Source: Geosiphon pyriformis (Eukaryota; Glomeromycota; Glomeromycetes; Archaeosporales; Geosiphonaceae). Taken from it: DNA of 64,000 bases. The position numbers were made by a program, and so were the translations under genes. Where the stretch lies: positions 71,605 to 135,604 of the forward strand of contig JAAOMT010000681.1 in NCBI GenBank assembly GCA_016748015.1, written 5' to 3'. This document shows positions 35,328 to 47,943 of the stretch, piece by piece (position 1 is the first letter of the stretch; each line of letters opens with the position of its first letter). The notes under the pieces were generated by a model. The model was not told where the DNA came from, did not search any database, and saw only the letters and a program-made list of their open reading frames with translations.

Positions 35328-35345
35328 ATTTCACAAAGAGCACTA
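35328..35345 (-). other. Element C primer-binding site (mutated)
   Basis: The minus strand reads TAGTGCTCTTTGTGAAAT next to the LTR; TGG became TAG. Confidence 0.6.
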
Positions 35346-35346
35346 A

Positions 35347-36265
35347 ATATTACAAGTAATTATTTGGGGTCTCAAAGCAAATAACAAACCCATAACTTGG
35401 TGCTTAATTGATAATGTTAGTAATGTCTGAAGGTGTTTCAATTTGAAGGTTTTGATTGGAGTTCTTTGTATAATAGACAAAGATTCCCATGTTATTTTAT
35501 CCATAGCTTTCCAGAATTGCAATTCCATCAATTTTTTTCTTAGCATGGTGGCCAGTAATTCTCTGGTAAGCAATCCGTAATTCTTATATGTTCTACCCAC
35601 TTGCAGAGTTTTTTTACCAGACAATTCTTAACATTAATACTTAGCACTTAATCTTTAATCAATTAGTATACACAACAAAATAAAACAAAAATAAAGAGAT
35701 AAAAAAAAACAAAAACAATAAGTTAAGACAATGTAAGTTAGTATTCCATCAATAGCTGTGATCAAGGGCTATTGTTTCTGCATGCTTTAAATATTAATTA
35801 TTATCAACATTTTAGAGTTGATAGCAAACAATTGAATTTGAAATGCTGAATAAGTATATTTATTGATATTTTGGAATAATATGATTTCTAATTGGAGAAT
35901 GATAACTAATGAATTTCTGTCTGGAGATTCTGTCTTTTTTGCTTCTAATGCTACTGCTATATATATGTATTTTCTAGTTTTACAGGATTGCTTTAAATCA
36001 TCTGTTCTTGCTAGCTATTGCTTTATTTTTTTATATTATAATTAATTTTTCTATGTTATAACACATTATTTAATATTATTACACATTATTCTGTGTTATC
36101 CTGCATTATAACACATTATTCTACATTATAACACATTATTCTATGTTATAATACATTATCCAATATTATTGTGTGCTATTTTGTATCCCTTTATGTTTTG
36201 TCACATTTTTCTTCAGATCATGTTTTTTCTTCTTTTTTTGATAAGCTTTTTTTCTTCAAGTAACA
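35347..36265 (-). repeat. Element C 5' LTR
   Basis: Pairs with 26,027-26,943. U3 carries fifteen 10-bp units (about 36,033-36,182) built on 'acattataac'/'acattattct', then a TATATATAGC box (minus strand, about 35,956). Confidence 0.9.
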
Positions 36266-37100
36266 CCACCACAAAACTTATCTCAAACTGGAACACAAAG
36301 ACTGAGAATGACACAACAAAACTGAAGATTAGCAATGGTTGTCCATCAACTAATTTCCAGTTCTTTCACTCAACAATTAGAACACACTCTTAGAATTTGG
36401 AGATTAGATACACCCAAAACCTAAATTCTCAACACTATTTAAGTCTCATAGTTACCCCAAAAGACACCTTATCCAACAACTAAAAACCCAACCAAAACAA
36501 ATCATTTACCAGCAACATACCTCCAGCCACCATAACTAATAATAAATCACTAGCAGCAATCTTTTCATTTAAATTTGAAGAATCATTACAAACACTATTT
36601 TTTAGTAGAACCATGCTTGAAGAAAAACCCATCACTGCCATGTACACTATTGCTAAAGTCAATAGTCAGACCATAAAACTGATCTTAGATAGTGGTCCAG
36701 CAGGCAGTATTATCACATAACAACTTATAAACCAATTAGGTCACTGAGTTAATCATGCTGCCAGCACCAGAATCATAACAGCCAATGAAGCAACCAAAAC
36801 TCCAATTGGCAAAATTGATAACTTACCTATTGAAATCAATGACATTACCATACTTATCAAAGTTTTTGTAATGGAAGCAACTCAATACCAAGCTTTTATT
36901 GGGAACAACTGGCTGTCTAAAACCAATGTTATGCTTGACTAGAACACTCAAGAACTGCAGCTCAGCCAAAATGGCCACCACACAAGGGTGCCAGCTACTT
37001 GTGGTTATTTCAAGACTACTACTAACAACAAGCTGCTCATCAAATTCGAAGAAGAAAAAAAAACCTACCTGAAAAGCCTACTAAATCTCATGGGCCAACA
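36266..37100 (+). pseudogene. Element D gag end and aspartic protease
   Basis: Continues D gag after the C insertion. The protease signature LILDSGPAGSII is intact (D-S-G codons 36,688-36,696), followed by a TAA in I-I-T-*-Q-L where Gln fits, and by QYQAFIGNNWLSK. The frame is kept apart from stop codons. Confidence 0.75.
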
Positions 37101-37299
37101 CTAATTACAACAAACTATTACCAATACTATCTTGGGATGACAATGGAAAAGAAAAAAAAAAAAAAAAACTTACCAAAAATACTGACCAAATATAATGGAC
37201 TGATGATAACAGTACTAAGCTAATGCCAACTTGAGAGTGAAAAAGGAATAACAAAGAAAAAGAAAAAGAGAAAAAAGAAGAGCCAGCACCAACTATTAC

Positions 37300-38130
37300 C
37301 ACCACCTATATTCCATACATCTATACCCCACATTACCACTTAACTATTGCCAACCAAAACTGGTATGTGTTGATTGTGGCAAAAAATTGTCATTAATGGG
37401 TGTATGCTATGGTGACAATAAGAAATACTTTATGGCAACCAAATTCTACTGCTGCTCATGCATCCTAGAATGCTTTGGAAGACTAAAAAAGCAAAGAAAA
37501 TAGGACAACAAACTATGTCTTGCTTGTGGAGAACAATTACTCGACAAAAAAATGTGAAATGACATTCCTGGATGAAGAGGAACATATGACACTTTGTGCC
37601 AATATATGATTCTCATCAGCAACTGAATAAATTATGGAACTCTCATTATTGCAGCCTAGCACCAAGCAATTTCTTGTTTAGACAGTTACTCACATAATGA
37701 AGACAAGATCTGGTGAATGGCAAATGCGAAAATTAAAGGAGTTACATCCAGCAAAATACTGGAAATCAAAAATAATCCTCCAGAACCAGTTGACATCATC
37801 CTCATTCCAAATCCTAATGCTTTTTTTGACATAAAAACAGGACCAGAAAAATTTCACAACCATTATCAGAATTTAGCATTCACAAAAGAAGAACAGAAAC
37901 AGTGCTTAAAAAAAATTAACATCCAATTATGTAACCACTGTTTAATTCTATGTGGCTTTCAGTATTGTAATAAGTGTAATCTTATTTACAATTCACAATT
38001 ATGCATGATCTACACAATCCAAAAAGAACCAATCAGCAGCTATACATTAAAATTGAAATCAATTTTTAATCTCAGTTCAAACTCTGACAATAACAACAAC
38101 AACAGTTCCAGCTTTATTTAAAATGGCAAT
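37300..38130 (+). pseudogene. Element D cysteine-rich module
   Basis: Contains C-V-D-C-G-K-K-L-S-L-M (37,370 on), F-Y-C-C-S-C, C-L-A-C-G-E-Q-L and, in the open piece 37,717-38,121, C-N-H-C-L-I-L-C...C-N-K-C. These are at least four CxxC pairs, spaced as in A. Zinc-ribbon-like by pattern only. Confidence 0.62.
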
Positions 38131-38178
38131 GAAAATAACAACAATTCAAATCCCAATTCAAACCCAAAATAATATATC

Positions 38179-38720
38179 ATGCTTTTTGACTTTATCAAGG
38201 AGCAAGAACTGAGATGGTTCAGCAATAATGATGAAGGTATTATGTCAAAACAAACGCATAATACCAATACTGAATTTGATCTGAGATATCCAAGAAAAAA
38301 TGCTATCAAATTGGAATCATATTCACATATCTGCATTAATCTTAAAGTAGCTCTGAAAATTCTAGCAACAACCATAGTTTAATTAGCATCCAGAAGTAGT
38401 TTAGTGAAAAAAAGATTTAATATAAGAGGAGAAATAATTGACACAAAATATGTAAAAAATATCATTGCAATACTACAAAATGATTTAGAAAAGATCTACA
38501 TCATAAAGCCAAACAAAAAGATAACACAGACAATATTTCTGTCTCTGGTTAAAATAGCTTAATTAGTATTAATAGAAAACAGGAAAGAATTAGGGATTAC
38601 AGCTAGAGAAATACAGAAATTCGGATTAACAGATAGAATAAATGTATCAGTTAACATAGCAGAGAAAAAAATTGCTGACAAGAGAAAAATTATTTTTATC
38701 AATCAATCTTTATTCCACTA
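38179..38720 (+). pseudogene. Element D dUTPase-like domain
   Basis: Motifs in order: NTEFDLRYP (1), ASRSSLVKKR (2), GEIIDTKYVKNIIAILQN (3) and TAREIQKFGLTDRINVSV (5, degenerate FGSTG). A TAA after TTIV interrupts it where Gln fits (C has MIQLTSRSS). Aligns with C throughout. Confidence 0.75.
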
Positions 38721-39119
38721 TATAACCAGTACATGGTAGTTATAAAGAGAAAAATAAAAGATCAGGTTCAGATTTTTGAGGCAAAAACGAAACTTTGTAA
38801 ATCAGGAAAAATTGGATTAGTCAATCTATACATACCAGTTAAGAATCACAGTTACATCAAAATTCTTATTTACAACAACATGAAAAACACTATCAAGATA
38901 CCAAAAAGAACTATCATTAGATATTTGACCATTAAAATTGAAAACCAACTGCCAAACACCATTTCAGACTTTCCATAACTGTGTAGATATGTAAATATTA
39001 TATTTCAAACAATATATGAACAAGAAAAATGTTATCTGTTTCAACCAGAACAATTAAAACAGATAAACTTAGAAAATCTAAACTTACTACAACATATGCA
39101 GCTTAAGATATTATTTAAC

Positions 39120-40450
39120 AATTTCAACAATATCTTTGCCAGTGAAAACAAATTTGGCAGAACTAACATAATTCAGTATCAGACCAAGACTGGAGATGCA
39201 ATGCCAATTAAACAAAGAGCATACAAAATATCTCCAGCCAGCCATGAGATCATTCATCAAGAAATCAATTGAATGCTTGACAACAGGCTAATTCAGTCAT
39301 CAATGAGCCCATAGTCATTACCAGTAGTACTAGTTCATAAGAAAAATAGAAAAATTCACTTTTGTGTGAATTACTGAAAACTGAATAAAGTAATTAAAAA
39401 AAATAGCTATTCAACACCAAAAATCTAAGAGCTATTTAACACTTTTGAAGAAAAGAAATAGTTCTCAACTTTAGACTTAGACAATAGTTATTGGCAAGTA
39501 GCCATGAAACTGGAAAATAAAAAGAAAATGGCTTTTACAACACAAGAAAAAAATTTCAAATTTGAAGTTATGTTATTTGGCTTAATGAATGCTCCAGCCA
39601 CTTTTTAGTAGTTCATGAAAATTTTCTATACTGGACTGCTATAAAAATCAGTAGTCATATACTTGAATAACACCAATGTGTTCTCAAAAACATTTAATGA
39701 TCATCTGCATTATCTTCAACAAGTATTTGAAAGACTCAAATGAACAGGATTGAAATTAAATACAAATAAATACTTCTTTAGCAAAACAGAACTCAAGTTT
39801 TTGGGACATATGGTGAGCAAAGACAGTATCAAAATGGATTCAGATAAGATCAAAATTGTTAAGAACTTTCCAGTACCAAATAATCTCATGGAATTAAGAG
39901 CATTTTTGGGATTTGTTGGATACTACTGCTGTTTTATCAGAGACTTTTCTAAAATAGCTCAACCATTATACCAACTCCAAACAAAAAACACCAAATATGA
40001 ATGGACTGAAATCTAACAAGAAGCTTTTGATACATTAAGAAAAAAGCTTATTTAAGCTCCAGTACTGATCTATCCAGATCATAGCAAGCCATTTATAATC
40101 ACAACAAATGCATCTGATTAAGCATTAGGAGCAGTATTATCTTAAAAAAGACCAAATGAAAAAGAACATCTAGTAACATATGCTAATTGCAGCTTATGTC
40201 CAGCTAAAAAAAACTATAAAACACCAGCATTGAAACACTTGGCTATCTATTGGGCAGTCATGAAATAGAAAAAATACTTGAGTCAAAAATTTGAGGTATA
40301 CACTAATCATAAAAGATTGATTTCAATTCAGAAGCAAAAATTTAGAGACAATCATTATGCTAGATGGAAAATAAAACTTTCACTATTTAACTATACAGTA
40401 TATTACAAAAAAAGAAAAAAAAACGGAAATGCTGAAGGCTTGTCATGAAT
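39120..40450 (+). pseudogene. Element D reverse transcriptase and RNase H
   Basis: RT shows VVLVHKKNRKIHFCVNY in degenerate form, FSTLDLDNSYWQVAMK, and the box VIYLNNTNV: both Asp of YLDD are Asn. An open stretch at 39,750-40,016 covers TELKFLGHMVSKDSIK...GFVGYYCCFIRDFS. RNase H begins TTNASD (Asp to Asn), then TPALKHLAIYWAVMK and EVYTNHK. Several TAG/TAA occur where Trp or Gln fits. Confidence 0.82.
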
Positions 40451-40689
40451 AAGACAAATCTAAAAACATTTTACCACAAAAATACAACAAAAGATGAATA
40501 TACAAAAATACCAACAACTTTAACATTACATAAATACACAATTGTTCAAGGAAAAATTATCTCAAAAGAAACAAAACAACATAAAACAACAATCAAAATA
40601 TTTTATCAACTATTAAAATATACTTTACCAGAAAAACAAAAAAAATTCAGATTAACCAATCAGAATAATTACAAAACCAAAAAAAGAGA

Positions 40690-41875
40690 CAATATTATTT
40701 AACATAAATTCAGATCCAACAGCAGAACATTTTCACAAAGAAGCAATCATAAAAAGAATCAAAAAAAGATATTATTGGCCATTAATGTATTTAGACATCA
40801 TTCAATATATTCAAAATTGTGATGCTTGTTAGAGAAAAAAAGAAACAAGATTCAGTAAACCATTAAAACCAATTAAAGTGGAACAACCATTTGATTGCAT
40901 TGGAATTAACTTAGTCAAATCATTAATAATAACCAGCAAAGGCAACAGATATATTGCAGTAGCCATAGACTATCTCACAAAATAGCCAGAAGCAAAAGCC
41001 ATTCAAAGAGCAGATGCAGAATCCATTGCCAAATTTGTTCATCAAGATTTAATTTGTCAATACAGATGTCTAAAAAAACTATTATCAGATCAAGAAACTC
41101 ACTTTGTGAATAGAACATTGGCAGAATTAAGTCAAAGATTTGGAATAAAAAAACTATTATTATCACCATACCATTCACAAACAAATGGGTTAGTTAAAAA
41201 GTTTAACAGAACATTGTGTGAAGCAATTGCCAAAATCAGCCAAAAAAACCAGGATGAATAGGATTTGTTTATATCATTAGTATTATTTGCTTACTGAACA
41301 ATAAAGCAAGACACTATACAAACAACACTATTTGAATTAGTATACAGTAGAACAGCAATATTACCAGTTGAAATAAAAGTCAAAACATATTCAACAGAAT
41401 CAATAACAGAAGGAAATTTTCAAAAAACATTGTTGAGAAGAACATATAACTTAATAGAGACATTAGAAAACAAATGATGAAAAACAGCTGATAATATCCA
41501 AAAGTCACAAGAAAAACAAAAAGAAAGACATGATAACCAATTATCAGATAAACCAGTCAAATTCAAGATTGGAGACAAAGTATTTTTACATTGTACTAAA
41601 GTAAAAAAACAATAAAGTAGAAAATTTGACCCCAAATAGAATGGATCATTTCATGTAGAAGAAATTTTAGGAAATAGAGCTTATAAATTAAGGTTAAATA
41701 ACAAAATTTTAACCAAAGCAGCACATAAAAATTGACTAAAACTATATTAAAATATAGTATTAGCATCCACCAGTAATATTCTACAACTGAAAGCACAGAG
41801 AATACTAGTTCAACCAGATAAGATTCTATGAGATCTAGAACCAATCATAGTTATTAAACCAAACACATTAAATTA
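40690..41875 (+). pseudogene. Element D integrase
   Basis: Zinc region: HFHKEA and N-C-D-A-C. The first catalytic Asp is Asn (GINLVKS), the second is kept (LLSDQETHFVN), and the Glu is Lys (TNGLVKKFNRTL), all by possible G-to-A changes. Stops occur at Trp positions. A C-terminal GDKVFLH segment matches the A integrase tail. Confidence 0.8.
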
Positions 41876-41931
41876 AACAACCAAAAGAGTATATAAAGAC
41901 ACAATATATGCGACAAAAGCAACAAAGAAAA

Positions 41932-42560
41932 ATGAAAATACCAGACCATATTTACACTTTAGTTTAACAATTGTTTCAGGCTTTAAGTTAACAGCAAGTA
42001 AACATAGAAATTATTATTAACAACCAAACAATCTGTTATCAAAACACTAAACAAAAAGGGAAAAGTACATCATACCAGCAACCACAAAAACAATTAATAA
42101 ACTAGTCAGATAAAATAGTAGAGAAAATAAAAAACACTTTTGGAAAGATAATCATTATTATTTCAACAAAAAAACTGACAAAAAAAAATTGGAACCAATG
42201 AATAGACCAACTTTCAATACCATACTGCTACTATTAATTGGGACAAAAAGTAGAGATTCAGAAGTTATATTTTGACAAATCCAAGAGAATCTTCAATCAA
42301 AAGATAATTTAGAATATTGAAGACATTATTTGAAAAAAAACAAACTTGACACTATACATCAAGACCATTTATCAATTACACACTATATTTTAAAACTACC
42401 CAGAAGTATTGTTACACTTAGACATGGAAACAATAATCATCAACCAATGAGGAAGAATGAACAACTCACAAATTGAAGAAATAAAGAGTAGAATAGAACA
42501 GATACTATTTAAAAAAAAAGTATTTGACATAATTCAAAATAAGAATTTTGATGGAACTCA
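41932..42560 (+). pseudogene. Element D ORF3
   Basis: Begins M-K-I-P-D-H-I at 41,932 and is interrupted by several stops. The N-terminus parallels A ORF3 (M-T-I-P-Q-N-I), with a similar early Gln/Leu pattern. No known domain or membrane segment seen. Confidence 0.5.
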
Positions 42561-42580
42561 ATATTAAAAGAAAGAGATAA
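42561..42580 (+). other. Element D polypurine tract
   Basis: ATATTAAAAGAAAGAGATAA sits directly before the 3' LTR. Confidence 0.7.
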
Positions 42581-43400
42581 TATTACTTATAAAGAAAACA
42601 AATATAGAAAATAGTAGACCAATAAGAAAGTAGTAGTTAGCACATGAGCATATTGTTTAGCAATATTAAAAAATTAGGGCACATTGCTTAACAATGTGAG
42701 TATTGCTCAAGAAATTATAGCACACTGCTTAAAAATGTGAACAATCTTATAAAACATAAATTAGGTATATATAACAATAGCATTAGAAGCAGAAAAGACA
42801 GACCTCTCAGTTTAGATTTGATTTAAACAACTTTTTACATCACAAAATATCAATAAATAATTATTCAATATCTCAAATTCACTCCCTACTATCAATATTT
42901 CATGTTGATAGTAATTGATACTTAACCATACTGGAACAATAGCTCTTGATTATGGCTATTAACAAGATATTAACATTTATTGCCTTGGCTTATTTTTTTA
43001 TTTTCTTTTATTTTTTTTTTTTTGTTTTGTTATTTCTTGTTGTATATTAATTTGGTTAAAAGATTAAAGTGCTGAGTTATTAACATCAAGATATAGCACT
43101 AGTAAAAGACCCAGGAATAAAAGTAGACACTCAAATTTGAGGATAGCTTATCAGAAGATTGCTGGCCATCATGCCGAGAGAAAAATTAATGGAATTGTGA
43201 TTTTAGGAAGTGACAAACAACAACTACTTAATTCATGGGTTGACACTGGAAACACCATTTAAAGAAAATCATATTGGAATCTCTGTCTATTATACAAAAG
43301 ACTCAACAAAATCCTTCAAAAACCAATATTATTATACCAATTGAGCACCAAGTTATGGGTTTGTTATTTGCTTTGAGACCCCAAATAATTACTTGTAACA
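42581..43400 (+). repeat. Element D 3' LTR
   Basis: Starts TATTACTTA, ends CTTGTAACA. Pairs with 23,189-24,034; 26 bp shorter, at least partly inside the U3 array. Confidence 0.88.
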
Positions 43401-44500
43401 TCAGATTATCTCTTTTTTTATAAACTTATTATTGTGTCAATTGAATTGATAAGACTTTAAATGGATGAAATAAGTTTTTCTGGTGGTGATAATGTGTTGT
43501 ATTACATAGATTCATCCAGAAGTATCATCTTCTTTTAAGATAACTGGGCTATTGTTAGCCAACAGATTTTTAATGTTTATTTTTCTTTCTTTAGAGAAGA
43601 GTTCTCTTTATTTTATAGCAAGTAATTGAATTTCAGATGGTTCATTCTTAAAGCTTTTTTGTACTTCTCTTAGTTCTTTTCTGGATATCAAACTAATTGG
43701 CTCCCAATCTTTGTAATAGATTAGACAAAACTTGCATTTATCACTAGGAGAATACAAAAGTTTATTATACCAGCACTTGGTACAAGAACCATGCCACCAA
43801 TAACTGTATTTAGCTTTTTTGTTAGATTTTCTGTTAAAGGTTTTTCTGAGTATGTTATAGTAGAGCCAGCAAATCAGCTTGTTATTTACAATAATTCCTT
43901 TTCTGTTAGCTTTAATATTATCTAGTGGTTTGCTATTGCTGGTAAAAATGGTATAAGCAAGTTCAATAGTTTTTTTTTGTTTTTCTTGATTTTTTTCTTT
44001 ATTGCTTTTATTATCATCTGATTTATTTGATTGTTTTTCTTCTTGGTTTTGCTTGGGTGCTGGAGAAATTGTTTAATGATAGTACTTAATTACAATAAGC
44101 TTCTTACTATATCTGATGATTAGTTTACAAAGTTTATAGTCAAGTAATTTTTTGGCTTTTTTGAGCCACTCATTGCCAACAATTATGGTGTACTTTTTCA
44201 CTTCAAATACTTCTATGTTAGTTTTAATGCTGATGCTATTGATGTAAACAAAAACAGCTTTGGCTATGCCCAAACTTTTTTTTTGTTACCATGTACATTA
44301 GTTATAGACTGGATAAAAAGTTCATCAATTTTTCTTCCAATTGCTTTCAAAAAGTGTTTGACAATTACATTAACAAATGATCTATTGTCTAGGATCAAGT
44401 TAATAAAATAACCAGCCACTTGGGCTCTGCAAATAAGAAAAGTAACATTGTTGTTGTTAACAAATCTAGCTTGGCAAAAACATTTGTTCGTCTTTAGTGT
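43401..44500 (-). pseudogene. Element E protease and cysteine-pair region
   Basis: The protease active site reads LILDNRSFVNVIV near 44,390, a degenerate D-S/T-G. The C-terminal part is open at 44,273-44,073 (MGIAKAVFVYINSISIK). Downstream, C-T-K-C and C-K-F-C pairs occur near 43,730-43,790. The sequence then runs to 43,401, where D is inserted. I find no dUTPase motif here, in contrast to A, C, D and F. Confidence 0.65.
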
Positions 44501-44899
44501 TTTTTTTTTAGAATCAATAATTTGTGAAGATCTTTCCTAAACTGTGAATGAGTTATTAATTAGCCAAATGTAATGTGTGTTGGGGTTTCCATAAGATCTT
44601 TAACAACAGAATAAAGACCAGATTTTTGTACTATTTCTGGAGATTTTAACTTTGAAGAATTTTAAAAAACTTTAGCTTTTGGTGGCTCATTGTTATCAGC
44701 AGTTAATGTGAATGTTTTGTTTGGATCCAGAACAAAATCAACCTTAGCTTTTTTTTTCTTTCTTGTTGATTTAGAGATATTGATTGCTAATTCATCTTGT
44801 TATAATTATTATTAATTAGATTAAAAATGTAAAAAGAGTTTTCTTCTGGTTGACTTGTATTTTCATCTTTTGGAGATGTGCCTACTAATTTAAAGACTA

Positions 44900-46450
44900 A
44901 TAAACAGTGGCTTCAACTAAGGAATTCTCTCCAAAAAAATTGATGTTGGCATGATTGAGTTTTTGATTAAGAATATTGTTGTTAATAATTCTGTTCTTTT
45001 AATTGTTATTGTTTCTGAAAGCTAGAGGAGACAAAGAAAAATTGTTGCAATCTCTGGAGAAATGTTTAGTTAATTTACAGTAATAACATACAAGTGAATC
45101 ACAATTTTGTTGTCTTTGATAAAGAAATTGCTGAGACTAATTAAAACAGAGTTCAAATCTGGATCTTTGTGATTGTTGATTATTTTTGACAGCTTGGACT
45201 AAGAGTTCCAGTAACTGGGCAAAATTGGCTATGAGTCTATCTATTAACTGTTCATTTGGGTCTTGAGTTTAAGTAGCAAAGAAAATAACAGCCATTTGGA
45301 GAGCAAGAGCCATAACAAAAGCAGATACAAAAACTGAAAATGTAGATCTTAGGTGTATTCTTTGATTATCTTCTATTTTTTGGGCAAGTTTAATAGCCAT
45401 ATTCATTGTGAAATTATTTTTTAGAGCCAGGAAGGGCCAAAGAGCATATAAGAGATCAGTTTTTAATTTTTTTGTAAAGAAATGAATTTTCTGTTCTTTT
45501 GTCCGGTTTTTTCCAAAGTCTATCCATTTGATTAACTTTCTGATTGCTTTGGCATATTTAGTTACAACTTTATCAAGACTTTGGATCCTTTTTTCTAATT
45601 TTATGCACTATTTGGATATTAAGATAAGAGTTCTAAATTTTATTTCAAACCAGGTAATAAAAAAGATATTGTCTTCTTTAGTATTTGCTGATGTCTATCT
45701 AATAATTTTTTGTTGAGCATTAACATTGGTTTTTTGTAAGAACCAAATAGCAAAAAAGCCTTAAAAATAGCCACCAATGATTGAAAACTTGTATTTATTA
45801 TCATATTGGTTGGCTGTGACAGCTTTTTTTAAGTCATCCAATCATTTAATTAGATCTTATGCATTATCTTTAAATAATAGTAATAGGGTATTGTTTCTTT
45901 GTCCCAAAGCTGTTTGTATGTCTTGAAGGACAACCAGAATATTTTGTTGTATAGAATCATTAGCCATTGGTTCAGGAGTAGCTGTTTGTATAGAATATTC
46001 TGATTTACTTAAAAAGAAATCAAAAACAAGAATGGTTTGATAGCTTTTTTTTTCTGTTTCAAAGAGTGTTTCAGTTAGCTGATGGGCAGCAATCCAAATA
46101 TGAACTTGGTAATTTAGGTATTCAAAATCAAAGGGCTGTTGTTCAAATGTTGTGGAATATAAAAACTGATTGATGCTGTTGTTTTTTTCTTCAAAATAAG
46201 CTTGGTTAAAGTAATAAGTTATATAGACTGTGTAGATTTTAGCTGAATGTTTATTCAAAAACCAGTTCCAAAAGTCTTAGAATTGTCTACTAAATTGTTT
46301 TTTAATGGGGAAGCAAATTAAGCAGAAAAGCAAAGAATTGAGTTTAATTAAGTTTAGATTGTTTTTGTTGTGTGCTTCAAAGTATTCTTCTGATTGTTGT
46401 GACAGGTATAAATAATCACCCATACAATAGAAAACAAGTAGATTTTGACA
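44900..46450 (-). pseudogene. Element E gag
   Basis: The N-terminal piece is open at 46,258-45,857 (IYTVYITYYFNQAYF...). The gag core follows with RTKEQKIHFFTKKLKTDLLY and a CCHC knuckle C-Y-Y-C-K-L-T-K-H-F-S-R-D-C near 45,070. Stops elsewhere. It is not closely similar to gag of A, C or D. Confidence 0.72.
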
Positions 46451-46468
46451 ACCTTATAGGGAGCACCA
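46451..46468 (-). other. Element E primer-binding site
   Basis: The minus strand reads TGGTGCTCCCTATAAGGT six bases from the 5' LTR; same first eight bases as the A site. Confidence 0.65.
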
Positions 46469-46474
46469 CTTTTA

Positions 46475-47130
46475 TGTTATGAATTAGAATAACAAGTTAA
46501 CAAATAGCAAGAGAAAACAAGATTATAGAATGATAAAAAAAATCAAAGTGAATTCAACTTCAAAGAACAAATTAAATAAATATAAATTCAATGTATAAAA
46601 TTAGTCTCATAAAATATCTCAGTTGCTATACTTTTTAAAAGATAACTGGAGAATCTAAAGATAAAAGGATAGTCTATACTGTTAACAAATAATTATATAC
46701 TAATATAATTCTATGTCTCACATTAGTGCTCTTAAAATTTAATATCAGGTATTAAATGTACTCTTCAGTCATGTTTTATTCAATAATTTTCAAATACTAC
46801 AATTACATATTTCAGAAAAAAAGTAGGAAATAATCAATAAGTAATCTTTTATTTCAAGATGTTTAGATACTTGAAGATAGGAAAAGAGAAATTAGTAATA
46901 AGAGAAGAATTGAGATAAAAGTTGTTATTTTATTTATTTGATTTCCTTAATTTCTAATATGCATTTCTACAGCTAAAAAATTCATTGCTTATATAGCTAT
47001 TAAAAATAGTCAATAATCAAGTTATTAATCAAGTCAATGATCACTACCTAAAAATAGGGTGGCTAATTATATGACATTAGTAGCTAATATATGTAATAAC
47101 TAATAAAAAGTATGGGTTTTAACTGTAATA
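46475..47130 (-). repeat. Element E 5' LTR
   Basis: Starts TGTTATGAATTAG; aligns with 19,445-20,160. Followed by ATAAG, the proposed target duplication. Confidence 0.88.
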
Positions 47131-47943
47131 ATAAGTTTAAAACCAAGTTAGTCAACTTTTTTTCTGGCTGTACTGTTTTTAAAATCAGTAATATAATTTT
47201 TTAGGTTGGTAATTGAACATGTTTTATTTTTTATTTTTTTGATTTTGGTTATTATTTTTGGTTTGCTTTGATAATGTTTGGTTTCTAAATTGATTTAAAT
47301 GCTGCAGTTTTCAAGATTAGTATGTTAAAAAATGTTATATCTGGTAGAAAATTTTTGGTCATTGGTATTGTTTTAAGTGTCAAAAAATAAGTTATTTAAC
47401 AGTAAACTATAAAGTTTCACCACCTTCTTTGCCTAAGGCTCTTAAGATATTCAAATTATGTTTTGTAAATAGTGTTTATTATACTAAAATTTTAGTTTTT
47501 TTGAATCTTATTGGGTTTTTTTTTGGTGGTTTCTGCTTTTTTTTCTGTAGTTGTTGGTAATTTTTTGATTTTTTCTTGGCTAACATTTCTGAAATCTGAT
47601 TTGATTAGATTGTTAGCTTTGATCAAATCAATTATTAAGTTTGTTAGTATATTGGTTATTATGTTTAAGTAATTTATTAAAAATAATTTGGCTTTAAGTA
47701 GTGTTTTTAGTCTTAAGATTAATAAGCTTATAATTTATTTGGGTTTTTTCAGTAAGATTATTGATAAATTAGAAAAAAAAATGGTCTTGTTAAAAAAAAA
47801 GTATTGCATAAATAATATTAGTATATTTAATGACTTAAAAATTTCAATTGGTATTGATAATAATACATTTTCTAACTTAATGTCTCTTTGGGTACATGAA
47901 CCTAATAATGTTAAAATTAATCTTTTAAAAGTGGCTAAATAAT
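47131..47943 (+). pseudogene. LINE family-2 copy L4, ORF1 (3' part)
   Basis: Continues the frame broken at 19,444: TKLVNFFSGCTVFKISN, then a stretch matching F-A-L-I-M-F-G and YKVSPPSLPKALKIFK, and an open piece at 47,688-47,942 (LSSVFSLKINKLIIYLGF). Decayed with frameshifts. Confidence 0.68.

Larger units (their letters stand above)
26027..36265 (-). mobile_element. Ty3/Gypsy retrotransposon C (dUTPase type, nested in D)
   Basis: A 10.2-kb minus-strand element with LTRs 26,027-26,943 and 35,347-36,265 (917 and 919 bp). Domain order is the same as A. Flanking 5-mers (ACTGC and CCACC) do not match convincingly, but D gag reads through the junction in the right register when C is removed. It is the youngest layer of the four-level nest by position. 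Confidence 0.9.
23189..43400 (+). mobile_element. Ty3/Gypsy retrotransposon D (dUTPase type), split by element C
   Basis: A plus-strand element of about 10 kb once C (26,027-36,265) is removed. LTRs are 23,189-24,034 and 42,581-43,400. Gag is cut by C near its end and continues at 36,266 with protease, cysteine-rich module, dUTPase, RT, RNase H, integrase and ORF3. It inserted into E near the start of RT. Candidate 5-bp duplication: TTTGG left, TCAGA right, with TTTGA at the aligned empty position in relic G. Confidence 0.88.
19445..47130 (-). mobile_element. Ty3/Gypsy retrotransposon E, split by the D/C nest
   Basis: LTRs at 19,445-20,160 and 46,475-47,130 bound a minus-strand element of about 7.5 kb once the 20.2-kb D insertion (23,189-43,400) is removed. 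Right to left: PBS, gag with CCHC knuckle, protease and cysteine pairs; then, after the gap, RT, RNase H, integrase and PPT. No dUTPase was found between protease and RT. It inserted in L4 ORF1: aligning the interrupted frame suggests a target duplication ATAAG, intact at right (47,131-47,135) and reduced to ATAG at left (19,441-19,444). Confidence 0.88.
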
